Shown piece after piece: positions 55,049-62,606 of a stretch of 64,000 nucleotides of DNA (position 1 is its first letter; each line of letters begins with the position of its first letter). The stretch is taken from contig JABDDC010000002.1 in the NCBI GenBank assembly GCA_013287815.1, positions 1 to 64,000 on the forward strand. The letters are read 5' to 3'. Made by a program: the position numbers and the translations under genes. The notes under the pieces are model-generated. The model was given only the letters and a program-made list of their open reading frames with translations, had not been told where the DNA came from and did no database searches. This stretch comes from Chlamydiota bacterium (lineage in GTDB: Bacteria; Chlamydiota; Chlamydiia; Chlamydiales; Parachlamydiaceae).

Positions 55049-55264
55049 TCCAGGAAACGGCAATTGGGCTGAGCACGGAATTGCAATCTTTTGATTCAGA
55101 ACACGTTGAGGCGAAGGGGGGGGGGGCTTACCCGTTTGGGTATGCCCCCCTTCGCCTCAACGCGTTATGAACCAAAATCTTGCGTCTGGAACCCCCTTCG
55201 AATCGCCGTTTCTAGGATTATGCCGTTATGTTCCCGGGAACATAAATCCCGACGTCGGCATAAT
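55049..55264. repeat. Nested palindromes with an 11-G tract
   Basis: CGTTGAGGCGAAGGGGGG (55104-55121) and its exact complement (55145-55162) enclose GGGGGCTTACCC-GTTT-GGGTATGCCCCC; the left arm has a run of 11 G at 55116-55126. Next comes a perfect 18-base palindrome TATGTTCCCGGGAACATA (55227-55244), enclosed by ATTATGCCG (55217-55225) and CGGCATAAT (55256-55264). The short motif CCAGGAAACGGCAATTGG (55050-55067) recurs inverted as CGAATCGCCGTTTCTAGG (from 55199). The gap of about 420 bases has no gene. Confidence 0.8.
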
Positions 55265-55382
55265 AGGTTCAAGGAATTAACAGCAATTGATAGTCGAAAT
55301 TTAGAAATTTAGCAAGTTTCTCAGCCACCTTTTTGCCCCCTATCATTAGATATTCTAATTAAAATCATAGCCGCTTGCGATC

Positions 55383-56828
55383 CTACACATCGTCATCGTC
55401 ATCGAAATCGAAATCGGCAATATCGTCTACCTCGTCCATGTCTTCCACTATGTCATTAGCGTCCATTGTGTCAACAGTCTTTACAGTGTTAGATCGATTT
55501 TCGCGGGTGCGGTCTTTCTTGGTTTTTCCTTTCAGGTGCATGATAATTGGAACGCCTGCGAAGGTATAGACTTCCCTAAACTGGTTGTAGAGGTATTTTT
55601 TATATGATTCGAGCATCAAGCCGGGATGATTGACGAATAAGATGAATTTAGGCGGCTGGATGGCTACCTGGGCCATATAATAGATACGAAGCCGCTTGCC
55701 ATTGAGCATAGGAGGGTGATTCCTTTGCATGGCGGCGCCAATGAATTTATTCAGCTGGTGGGTGGTGATGCGCGTCATTGAGTTTTGATGGACTTCCTGG
55801 ATTAATGACCAAATTTTATCAATATTCCTGCCATGTAGGGCAGAGGTGAAAATTTTTGGGCAATGCTTTAGGAAGGGGACCTCTTCCTCAACGCTTTTCA
55901 GGCAGTGTTCCATCCTGAAACCTTGTACGAGGTCCCATTTATTAAACAGGATGATGCATCCTTTGCCGGCTTCCTCGATCTTATTGGCAATTTTTTTGTC
56001 TTGGGCGGTGATCCCTTCTTGCACATCGAGCATGAGGATGCAGAGGTCAGCCCGTTCGATTGCCCGTTCGGTCCGGATGGCGGCGAATTTATCGACCACT
56101 TCATGTTCAGATCCTTTTTTTCGTATACCGGCGGTATCGATGAAGGTGTAGTGATGTTCATCATGAATGAAGCTGATGTCGATGCTGTCTCTGGTCGTTC
56201 CGGGGATAGGGCTGACGATGCACCGCTCTTCATCGAGGACATAGTTGACCAGAGATGATTTGCCGACGTTGGGTCGGCCAACGACGGCGACTTTGATGGT
56301 ATTGGTTACGGTCTGCTCGATCTCTTTCTTCTTCATATTTTCGAAAGCGGCTTCCAATAGTTCCGCAATATGCCATCCTTGAGCAGCAGAAACAGGAATC
56401 ATCTTTCTAATGCCTAGCGAATGGAATTCGTGCATGAGAGGAATTTTGTCGTAGTCGTCAATTTTATTGACAGCCAGGCAGACGGGCTTTTTTGTTTTGA
56501 GCAGGATCTCTGCGACCTCTTTATCCAAAGCGGTTAAACCTACTCTGGAGTCAACGACCTGGATGATGGTGTCGGCTTCTTCGATGGCGATTTCGGCTTG
56601 ACGTTTGATCTGTTCATTAAACATCACTTTGGAGCGGGGATTGATACCGCCGGTGTCAATGACTTCAAAGGGGAGCCCGAAGACTTCGCTTTCGGCATAG
56701 ATGCGGTCGCGTGTAATCCCTTCGGCCTCATCAACGATTGCGATTTTTTGTTTACATATACGGTTAAATAGCGCCGACTTTCCGACGTTGGGGCGGCCTA
56801 CAATGGCCAATTTTAGTAAGTGTGTCAT
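55383..56828 (-). CDS. der: Ribosome-assembly GTPase Der (EngA)
   Basis: This 481-residue protein has two tandem GTPase domains and a KH-like C-terminal domain, the unique Der arrangement, and acts in 50S subunit assembly. Domain 1 has GRPNVGKSALFN, DTGG and NKID. Domain 2 has GRPNVGKSSLVN, FIDTAG and NKWD. The KH-like part includes the LRIYYMAQVAIQPPKFILFV region. An unusual acidic tail of about 30 residues follows (EDMDEVDDIADFDFDDDDDV), partly built from GAC/GAT codon runs. The gene is single, with promoter sequence presumably shared with the divergent SulP gene. Confidence 0.96.
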   Translation of the reverse strand: MTHLLKLAIVGRPNVGKSALFNRICKQKIAIVDEAEGITRDRIYAESEVFGLPFEVIDTGGINPRSKVMFNEQIKRQAEIAIEEADTIIQVVDSRVGLTALDKEVAEILLKTKKPVCLAVNKIDDYDKIPLMHEFHSLGIRKMIPVSAAQGWHIAELLEAAFENMKKKEIEQTVTNTIKVAVVGRPNVGKSSLVNYVLDEERCIVSPIPGTTRDSIDISFIHDEHHYTFIDTAGIRKKGSEHEVVDKFAAIRTERAIERADLCILMLDVQEGITAQDKKIANKIEEAGKGCIILFNKWDLVQGFRMEHCLKSVEEEVPFLKHCPKIFTSALHGRNIDKIWSLIQEVHQNSMTRITTHQLNKFIGAAMQRNHPPMLNGKRLRIYYMAQVAIQPPKFILFVNHPGLMLESYKKYLYNQFREVYTFAGVPIIMHLKGKTKKDRTRENRSNTVKTVDTMDANDIVEDMDEVDDIADFDFDDDDDV

Positions 56829-56901
56829 ATTTTCCTTTGCTGTTGCAAGCGATAATTTTAAATTAAACGGGAATTAAAAAGTAGATTTTTTTAAATATCT
56901 A

Positions 56902-56930
56902 TTTAATAATAAAGTTTAATGTTCTATAAT
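56902..56930 (+). promoter_or_regulatory. Possible promoter of the SulP gene
   Basis: A perfect TATAAT sits at 56925-56930 in very AT-rich DNA, 33 bases before the ATG. The -35 position (TTTAAT) matches the consensus poorly. The AAGATGG ribosome site lies closer to the start. Confidence 0.35.
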
Positions 56931-56963
56931 AAGCATTTCATTAAAAAATTATAAAGATGGTAT

Positions 56964-58823
56964 ATGTCTGACGATATTTCAATAAGAAACATCACCAAAG
57001 ACTTTGAAAAGTATTCGTGGGAGGCATTGCGTCAAGATCTGATAGCTGGCATTTCTGTTGCTATGCTGTCCGTTCCGCAGGCAATGGCTTTTGCCTTAGC
57101 TGCCGGCCTTCCTGTCTCTTGCGGTCTATTAGCAGCTATTTTTTCGGCGATGGTCGTTTCCCTGTTTGCCTCTTCGCGCCATCTGATCGTAGGCCCCAGC
57201 AATGTCATTGCCATTTTGGTGCAGGGTGGCATTTCGATGATCCTTTTCAATAATTTCCGCGATGTGACCGGCCCCGAAAGGGAAACACTTGTTTTGCAAA
57301 TCTTATCCCAATTGATGCTGTTGGTCGGAACAATCCAAATTATGGCAGGGTTTTTGAAGATGGGACGTCTGACCCATTTTATCAGCCATAGTGTCATTAT
57401 AGCGTATGTCTCCGGTGTTGCAATTGCTTTATTCATCACACAGCTTTTCCCTCTGTTAGGAATGGATATCCCTCCCAATGTTTCTTCGTTATATGAAAGG
57501 GCTACTTATATCATTTCACATTTGAATATGGTTCACGTGCCAACTGCATTGATTGGTGTGACCTGCTTTTGCATCCTGATTATCTTAAGGAAAATTAATA
57601 AGAAAATCCCTTCCGGCGCTTTCATGCTGGCTTTTGTGGCACTGGCAACATACTTTTTCAGCCATTCTTACTATTACTTTGCCAATAACGGCTACGAGTT
57701 TATCAACTGGCTGCAGGTAGAAAAATATTTCCAAACAATACCCCTTGTAGGTGATACAAGAGGGGATGGCATGATCCCAAATTGGGAATGGCCTTATTTC
57801 AATACCGCGATCATGAATAACATTTTGCCGGTCGCCTTCGCCATCGCATTATTGAGTCTGGTCGAAGCCACTTCAGCGGCCAAAAATACTGCTGCCAGAT
57901 CAGGACAAAGGCTTTCGACTAATCAGGACTTCTTTGGCATGGGAATGGGGAATCTTTTGTCGGCCTTCATCGGAGCGATGCCCATATCTGGAAGTCCGTC
58001 CCGCACCAGCTATATCTTTGAATGCGGAGCCACTACCCGCTTGGCGGGGGTATCGAGCTGCCTTTTTGTCGCCCTTTTATTGGTCGCCTTTGGAACGCTT
58101 ATTAAAGACGTTCCTGTGACTGCCTTTGCGGCGTTGCTCGTTTACGCCTCCGGCAGCATTGTGAACATTAAGCAGGTGTTTCTTTGTCTGAAAGCAACCA
58201 GGTCTGATGCCATGGTGTTTATATTAACACTGCTGGCCTGCATCTTTTTCAGCCTTGACGTGGCCTTCTACATCGGAGTGGTACTCTCCATTTCCCTCTA
58301 TTTGAAAAAGTCGGCTATGCCTCAAATGGCCGAATTCACTGTCGATGATGAGGGAGGCATCCACAGCATTGATGCCCATATGCCTCACATTCCCAAAAAG
58401 ATCCGTTTCATCAAGATAGAAGGTGAGTTGTTCTTCGGCGCGGCGGACTTGTTCCAGTCGGCCCTGAAGTCGATCACAGAAGATGATACCACTACCCGCG
58501 TCCTGATCATCCAGCTTAAAAATGCGCGTGACATCGATGCCACCTCCTGCCTAGCCCTGGAGCAGCTGCACGAGTTCATGAAGAGCTCCAGCAGATACCT
58601 GATAGCCTGCGGACTGACTCACCAAATATGGGATGTGTTGAGCGACTCGGGAATGATCGATGTCATAGGCAAAGCTAATCTGTTCATCTTCGATGAGAGG
58701 CACCCTCTCCAGTCCGCCCAGAGAGCTTTTCGGCGGGCCAATGAATTGCTCAATGAGAAGAAACCGCAAGAGGCGCCGCAGCTTATTCTTGAGCCGGTTT
58801 TAGTCAAAATTGAAGTCAATTAA
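56964..58823 (+). CDS. SulP-family anion transporter with STAS domain
   Basis: This 619-residue inner-membrane carrier belongs to SLC26/SulP, which moves sulfate, bicarbonate or dicarboxylates. The transport domain begins DLIAGISVAMLSVPQAMAFALAAGLP (residues about 25-50) and contains SRHLIVGPSNVIAIL, the GMGNLLSAFIGAMPISGSPSRTS signature, and about 12-14 hydrophobic segments. The cytoplasmic STAS domain covers about 465-570 (FIKIEGELFFGAADLFQSAL, DATSCLALEQLHEF). GC content and codon use look like neighbouring core genes. The substrate is unknown. Repeat fragments follow immediately after the stop. Confidence 0.93.
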   Translation: MSDDISIRNITKDFEKYSWEALRQDLIAGISVAMLSVPQAMAFALAAGLPVSCGLLAAIFSAMVVSLFASSRHLIVGPSNVIAILVQGGISMILFNNFRDVTGPERETLVLQILSQLMLLVGTIQIMAGFLKMGRLTHFISHSVIIAYVSGVAIALFITQLFPLLGMDIPPNVSSLYERATYIISHLNMVHVPTALIGVTCFCILIILRKINKKIPSGAFMLAFVALATYFFSHSYYYFANNGYEFINWLQVEKYFQTIPLVGDTRGDGMIPNWEWPYFNTAIMNNILPVAFAIALLSLVEATSAAKNTAARSGQRLSTNQDFFGMGMGNLLSAFIGAMPISGSPSRTSYIFECGATTRLAGVSSCLFVALLLVAFGTLIKDVPVTAFAALLVYASGSIVNIKQVFLCLKATRSDAMVFILTLLACIFFSLDVAFYIGVVLSISLYLKKSAMPQMAEFTVDDEGGIHSIDAHMPHIPKKIRFIKIEGELFFGAADLFQSALKSITEDDTTTRVLIIQLKNARDIDATSCLALEQLHEFMKSSSRYLIACGLTHQIWDVLSDSGMIDVIGKANLFIFDERHPLQSAQRAFRRANELLNEKKPQEAPQLILEPVLVKIEVN

Positions 58824-58851
58824 TTTTGCTTGCGAAGCCTTGGCGTGCTCT
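58824..58851 (+). repeat. Fragment of the TTGCTTGCGAAGCC repeat family
   Basis: TTTTGCTTGCGAAGCCTTGG followed by CGTGCTCTG begins at the SulP stop and corresponds to the first part of the units at 31137 and 31393 with the hairpin decayed. It directly precedes the second hairpin repeat at 58859. Confidence 0.65.
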
Positions 58852-58858
58852 GAGGCTG

Positions 58859-58950
58859 TGAAAAAATAGGGCTGCGCAGCCGCTTTTGGAGTGCGCCGGC
58901 TCCACCGGCGCTTTGTTATTACACACACTCATGCAACGCAAAACGTATCG
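58859..58950. repeat. Dispersed hairpin repeat of about 91 bp, copy 2
   Basis: This is the reverse-oriented copy of 22300-22390. The hairpin GCGCCGGT-GGA-GCCGGCGC is kept, with one base changed to a G-T pair, and the AAAAAATAGGG end and the CGATACGTTTTGCGTT end match. It lies between the convergent SulP and Inc-like genes and may serve as their terminator. Confidence 0.85.
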
Positions 58951-58977
58951 TAGGCCATGCTATAATCCTAGAAACGA

Positions 58978-59973
58978 TTACTTGTGGCTCTTGAGGGCTT
59001 GGTTTTTGTTGAGGGCTTCGACGAGGGCTTGGAGGACAGTAATCTCTTCGCGTAGAGCGGTTTCTGATTGTGATGCCTTTGTCTCTTGATCTGCAAATGT
59101 TTGACCAAACTGCTTAAAACCGGCGATCTCGGATGCTAGCATCTTTACCTGTTCAGCAAGCCGGTTTCTTTCATCGTGCACGGCACTGACTGCAGGGATG
59201 ATCTGAGAGTTGAGGACTGCTAAAATATCCTCAAACTGTTTGTGATATTTTTCGCCTTGCTCAACCATTGGCTTCATTTCCACTTCAACCTGTACGAGAT
59301 GCTTCACATCTTCATTCATCGATTTCTGCTCTTTCTCTTCTTCCTTAATGGTGAGAGCAATCTGGTTAATTCTGGCTGTGAGTTCAGGGTTAAAACTAGC
59401 CAGCGATTTAATGGATGCGGTCAGGTCTTCAGTTGTTTTCTGGTATTTTAGATAAAGATCCAGATATTTTTGCAGCTGTTGTTGTGTTTTTTCTAACTTA
59501 TCTCCCATATCAGACAGCTGTTTTGTTTTATTAGATAATGCAGATGATAATGAGTCGAGCTGCTCAGATATTTGATCTTTAGCTTCTCCTAGCTCAGCAC
59601 CCACTTTTTGAATATTCTTTGCATCGCTGTTGATTTGATCGGTAGCTTTATTAAGTGTTTTGACATTATCGTTCAAGGATGCTGTTGGTATTTTCCACCA
59701 GATGAATCCTGCAGTCGAATAACATACAATAGCGACCACTGTCCCTAAAGCACTGACGGAGTATTGTCCTGCATTATAACCCCAAGCGGCTGCTCCTGTA
59801 CCGCCAGTCCCAAGTGAGACATTAATCCCAATAAAGTAGTGATTACACCATTTCGTCACTTTTTGAGTGCAGGTTTCTTTTTTCTTTATTCCAACCATTT
59901 CTCCTGCTTGGGAGGCGAGATCGGTGACTGCTAGTTCAATGCCTGGGGTAAGAGCGGCTGTTTCGAGACTCAT
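58978..59973 (-). CDS. Inc-like coiled-coil membrane protein A
   Basis: This 331-residue protein has two closely spaced hydrophobic segments (about 46-66 and 71-93), the bilobed domain typical of chlamydial inclusion-membrane proteins. A long heptad-rich coiled coil (about 100-330) of SNARE-like character follows (KTLNKATDQINSDAKNIQKV, QLDSLSSALSNKTKQLSDMG). There is no cleavable signal peptide, consistent with type III export of Inc proteins. Its ATG overlaps the stop of the upstream paralogue-like gene by one base (TAATG), so the two are coupled. IncA-type membrane-fusion control is a possibility by architecture only. Confidence 0.65.
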   Translation of the reverse strand: MSLETAALTPGIELAVTDLASQAGEMVGIKKKETCTQKVTKWCNHYFIGINVSLGTGGTGAAAWGYNAGQYSVSALGTVVAIVCYSTAGFIWWKIPTASLNDNVKTLNKATDQINSDAKNIQKVGAELGEAKDQISEQLDSLSSALSNKTKQLSDMGDKLEKTQQQLQKYLDLYLKYQKTTEDLTASIKSLASFNPELTARINQIALTIKEEEKEQKSMNEDVKHLVQVEVEMKPMVEQGEKYHKQFEDILAVLNSQIIPAVSAVHDERNRLAEQVKMLASEIAGFKQFGQTFADQETKASQSETALREEITVLQALVEALNKNQALKSHK

Positions 59974-60959
59974 TATTTTTTTCCTTCTTGTTCTTTTTGG
60001 AGCGTTGCATTTTGTCTATTAAGTTCTTCTGTCAGTCTTCTTATTTCATCAAGAGGGATTGAACTTTGTGCAGTTTGAAGTTTTTGAATATCCTCTTCAT
60101 ATCTGGCCAGAAGCTCTTTCATCTCGTTTTCTGATTTGCTCAATTTTTCATTTGCTCCACTTAGTTCTTTTATATCAGCTGTTAGGCTCTCATTCTGTTG
60201 TATATTTAATGCATATTCATCCTGCAGGGCTTTGAGCTGGCTTTGGATTTTCCGGGAGACTGTGTTCATGACTGTTGGTAGCTGCTGCAGAGATTCTATG
60301 AATATTTTTAGTTGCTGTTCATCCTTCTGGAAAAGGCTTTCGGTGGCCTGTGTCTGCTGTAGATGAGTTCCAAGCTGCTGCAAGGCTGCTTTTTCTCCTT
60401 CACTGGCTGTCGAAACTTTGCCGGAAGCTTCGACAAGGGTCGAGACTACCTTGTTCATGGGATCATAGACACTCGTGATCTTTTGTAGGTTGGCTTGAGT
60501 TTTCCCAAGCTCTGCAGTTAATCTTCCGATTGTTTCTTCGTGTTCTTTGATGAGCTTTACTTCTGCGCCCATCTCGGGCTTGTATTTATCAAGAGTTTGG
60601 TTTATAGCGCTTACGTCTTGCTTTATTATTGCACTGACACCAGTGATTTGGGCGGCGCTGTCGCCAATCTGGGCAATATCTTTCTCCATGTCTTGTTGCG
60701 GTCTTAATTGATAGATTTGGAAGGCGCCGATGAGATTGGTGACTAACATCAGTCCGCTGAGGGCGGTCACTTGCCTTTGGCCGATAATCCAGCTGGCAAT
60801 GCCGACGATGGCTGCGATCATAGATCCTGCAATCAGAATATAGACAGGGATGGGGGTGATTTTTCTTCCTTTGAGTTTTCCCGTTAGGGGATTATCTCCC
60901 TCTGCTGTGGGTGGAGCTGGGGGTGCCGTCGTAGAAAAAAGCGAACTGAAAACTTGCAT
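59973..60959 (-). CDS. Inc-like coiled-coil membrane protein B
   Basis: This 328-residue protein has a Pro/Ala-rich N terminus (STTAPPAPPTAEG), a bilobed hydrophobic domain (about 38-60 and 64-84, joined by QRQV), and a coiled coil to the C terminus with repeated heptads such as TLDKYKPEMGAEVKLIKEHE and QKDEQQLKIFIESLQQL. The layout equals that of the next gene and of IncA. AGGAG at good spacing supports the start. The tandem, translationally coupled pair suggests partner proteins, perhaps forming hetero-oligomeric coiled coils in the inclusion membrane; this needs experimental localisation. Confidence 0.65.
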   Translation of the reverse strand: MQVFSSLFSTTAPPAPPTAEGDNPLTGKLKGRKITPIPVYILIAGSMIAAIVGIASWIIGQRQVTALSGLMLVTNLIGAFQIYQLRPQQDMEKDIAQIGDSAAQITGVSAIIKQDVSAINQTLDKYKPEMGAEVKLIKEHEETIGRLTAELGKTQANLQKITSVYDPMNKVVSTLVEASGKVSTASEGEKAALQQLGTHLQQTQATESLFQKDEQQLKIFIESLQQLPTVMNTVSRKIQSQLKALQDEYALNIQQNESLTADIKELSGANEKLSKSENEMKELLARYEEDIQKLQTAQSSIPLDEIRRLTEELNRQNATLQKEQEGKK

Positions 60960-60974
60960 CTCTATATCTCCTGT

Positions 60975-61355
60975 TTACGGTACTGGGTTCCATTTCACTG
61001 GCCGCCCGGCGGGGTCCTGGATTTTTTTATAGACCCATTCTTCATCATTTTCGCGCAATAACCTATCGCATCCGAGGGCAAAACCTTCAAAGAAGCCATA
61101 CTTTTGCATCGCTTCCTTGGTGTATTGGGAGCTGCTGGGAATAAAATTGCTTCTTGGTCCGTCGGCTGGGGAGATCACTTCCTGATGGAACTTGATTGCC
61201 CGAGTACCAAAGCCGGCTAAAACTGTCACCTGCCTGGGGCACTCGCATATGGGCCCTTTTCCCACCAAATCAGCATCCTTTCCCCATGGTTCAGAATAGA
61301 TTTTTTGAACTAAGATAATAAAAGATAAAAGAAAGATAAACAAGATAAATTTCAT
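60975..61355 (-). CDS. YidD-like membrane-insertion-factor family protein, divergent
   Basis: This 126-residue protein has an N-terminal hydrophobic signal/anchor (about 2-20) and a segment matching YidD: AIKFHQEVISPADGPRSNFIPSSSQYTKEAMQKYG and GFFEGFALGCDRLLREN. YidD assists membrane-protein insertion beside YidC. In canonical YidD the motif is P-x-C-R-F-x-P-T-C-S; here both cysteines are replaced (RSNFIPSSSQY), so function may differ. It is translated 1 base after the TPR lipoprotein, whose C terminus also has membrane segments, so these two probably work together. Confidence 0.65.
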   Translation of the reverse strand: MKFILFIFLLSFIILVQKIYSEPWGKDADLVGKGPICECPRQVTVLAGFGTRAIKFHQEVISPADGPRSNFIPSSSQYTKEAMQKYGFFEGFALGCDRLLRENDEEWVYKKIQDPAGRPVKWNPVP

Positions 61356-61356
61356 G

Positions 61357-62301
61357 TTAAAAGCTTGTTTCGAAGATTAATACTGGGAAGCAATTATTAT
61401 CTGATAAAATCTTTTTTCCCGTACCTTCAAATAAACTTTGATTGAATTCATTGGCGGCAATGCCTGCGCCGTTGATGCCCCCATAGTACCAGCCATATTC
61501 GATGCTGGCGGTGATGGCTCCTGCAGCTATGTAACCTTTATGAAAAAATTGGTAGGCGGCGGCTGTGAACAGTGCATTGATCAGGAAGGATGTCACTGCA
61601 GCCCTTTTTTGACCCACATAGTAGTAGCCAAGTCCGGGTAAAATGGCGTTGTATAGGCGTGCTTTTTTGGGGGATTTGGCGAATTCGTAATAATTGTCAA
61701 AGTCGGCTTGGAGGCATTCCCGTTTGGGATGGCAATCAATATCAACTTGAACGGCTGCGATGTCACCTGCTTTAATATCGGTGTAAAGGGCTAAGTCCTG
61801 AGCTGTTTCCGGCGAAGCTTTTTCGATGATCTGGTAGACGCAGGTTGCCTTTTCTTCCTGTTTGATTTGCAGGTAGCAGTCATACAAAAGGATGGCGAGG
61901 TTGCTGAAAGCTGGGAAATCGGCGTTGGCATTACTGATGCTGCCGGCTTCAAAGATATTGATCGCTTCCTGGTATTTTTGGCCTAGATAGTAAGCAAGGA
62001 TAAGGTCGTATTCAATTTGCAATTTTCTATCGATATTGTCGCATGGCAAAAGGATAAGTGCTCTTTTGTAGCATGTAATGGCGCGGTAGAGGTCCCATTC
62101 TTCGGCAAAGGCGTTGCCCAAGATCAATTCTTTCCCCCAGTCTTGCGTCCGTTCTTCTTCTGTCAGCGGCTGAAAAGCAGAAGGCAGGTCGCTGATCCGT
62201 GTCGTTGGGGGAATGTAAGTAATTCTCGGTTCAAACTTTGTCTTCAGCGAACAACTGCTAAGCATCAGTAAAGCAAGGAAAGCAAAATAGTGTTTCAGCA
62301 T
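61357..62301 (-). CDS. Lipoprotein with TPR-like repeats and C-terminal membrane segments
   Basis: With ATG at 62301 the protein has 314 residues. The signal ends in the lipobox LSSC with acceptor C17. Residues about 50-180 contain helical pairs of TPR character (GNAFAEEWDLYRAITCYKRA, YYLGQKYQEAINIFEAGSIS). The C terminus (about 215-290) has glycine-rich hydrophobic stretches (LPGLGYYYVGQKRAAVTSF, IAAGAITASIEYGWYYGG) like those of DUF5683/TM2-type proteins. It is coupled to the YidD-like gene (1-base gap). A role in envelope protein assembly is a reasonable guess from partner and topology. An upstream in-frame start at 62334 would bury the signal peptide. Confidence 0.68.
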   Translation of the reverse strand: MLKHYFAFLALLMLSSCSLKTKFEPRITYIPPTTRISDLPSAFQPLTEEERTQDWGKELILGNAFAEEWDLYRAITCYKRALILLPCDNIDRKLQIEYDLILAYYLGQKYQEAINIFEAGSISNANADFPAFSNLAILLYDCYLQIKQEEKATCVYQIIEKASPETAQDLALYTDIKAGDIAAVQVDIDCHPKRECLQADFDNYYEFAKSPKKARLYNAILPGLGYYYVGQKRAAVTSFLINALFTAAAYQFFHKGYIAAGAITASIEYGWYYGGINGAGIAANEFNQSLFEGTGKKILSDNNCFPVLIFETSF

Positions 62302-62606
62302 AATGATTTCCAAAGTTTCAACGCAAAGGTACAAAGATCATAAAGACAAGGCAACTTGTGATGATTTGCCGCTTGCGAAGCCTTGGAGTGCGGGGCTTTG
62401 CCCCGCCTTCTAGCGGGACTGTGGGTGACAATTATTTGTAATAACAGACATTAATGCCATTCGCGTGATTTTTAATGTCTGTGAGTTCCACAAATGCGCT
62501 AGAAGGCGGTGCAGAGCACCGCACTCCAAGGCTTCGCAAGCGGCAAATTATTGGCTGCCTTCTCATCCGTCATTCTTTAATCCCTCAGCCTTTAGCTCTT
62601 AGCCTT
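62302..62606. other. Intergenic region holding repeat fragments
   Basis: Besides the large palindrome at 62365-62547, 62317-62340 contains TTTCAACGCAAAGGTACAAAG, a half-unit related to the CGCAAAG arms at 53134-53193. No gene is visible. Confidence 0.6.
62365..62547. repeat. Large palindrome of the TTGCTTGCGAAGCC family, copy 2
   Basis: Arms of 51 bases (62365-62415 and 62497-62547) pair along their length. Inside is a second stem CAGACATTAA / TTAATGTCTG (62445-62454, 62472-62481) enclosing TGCCATTCGCG, the same core that ends the units at 31137-31233. The small internal hairpin is CGGGGC-TTT-GCCCCG in one arm and CGGTGC-TCT-GCACCG when the other arm is read in the same orientation; the differences preserve pairing within each arm. 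Confidence 0.88.
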
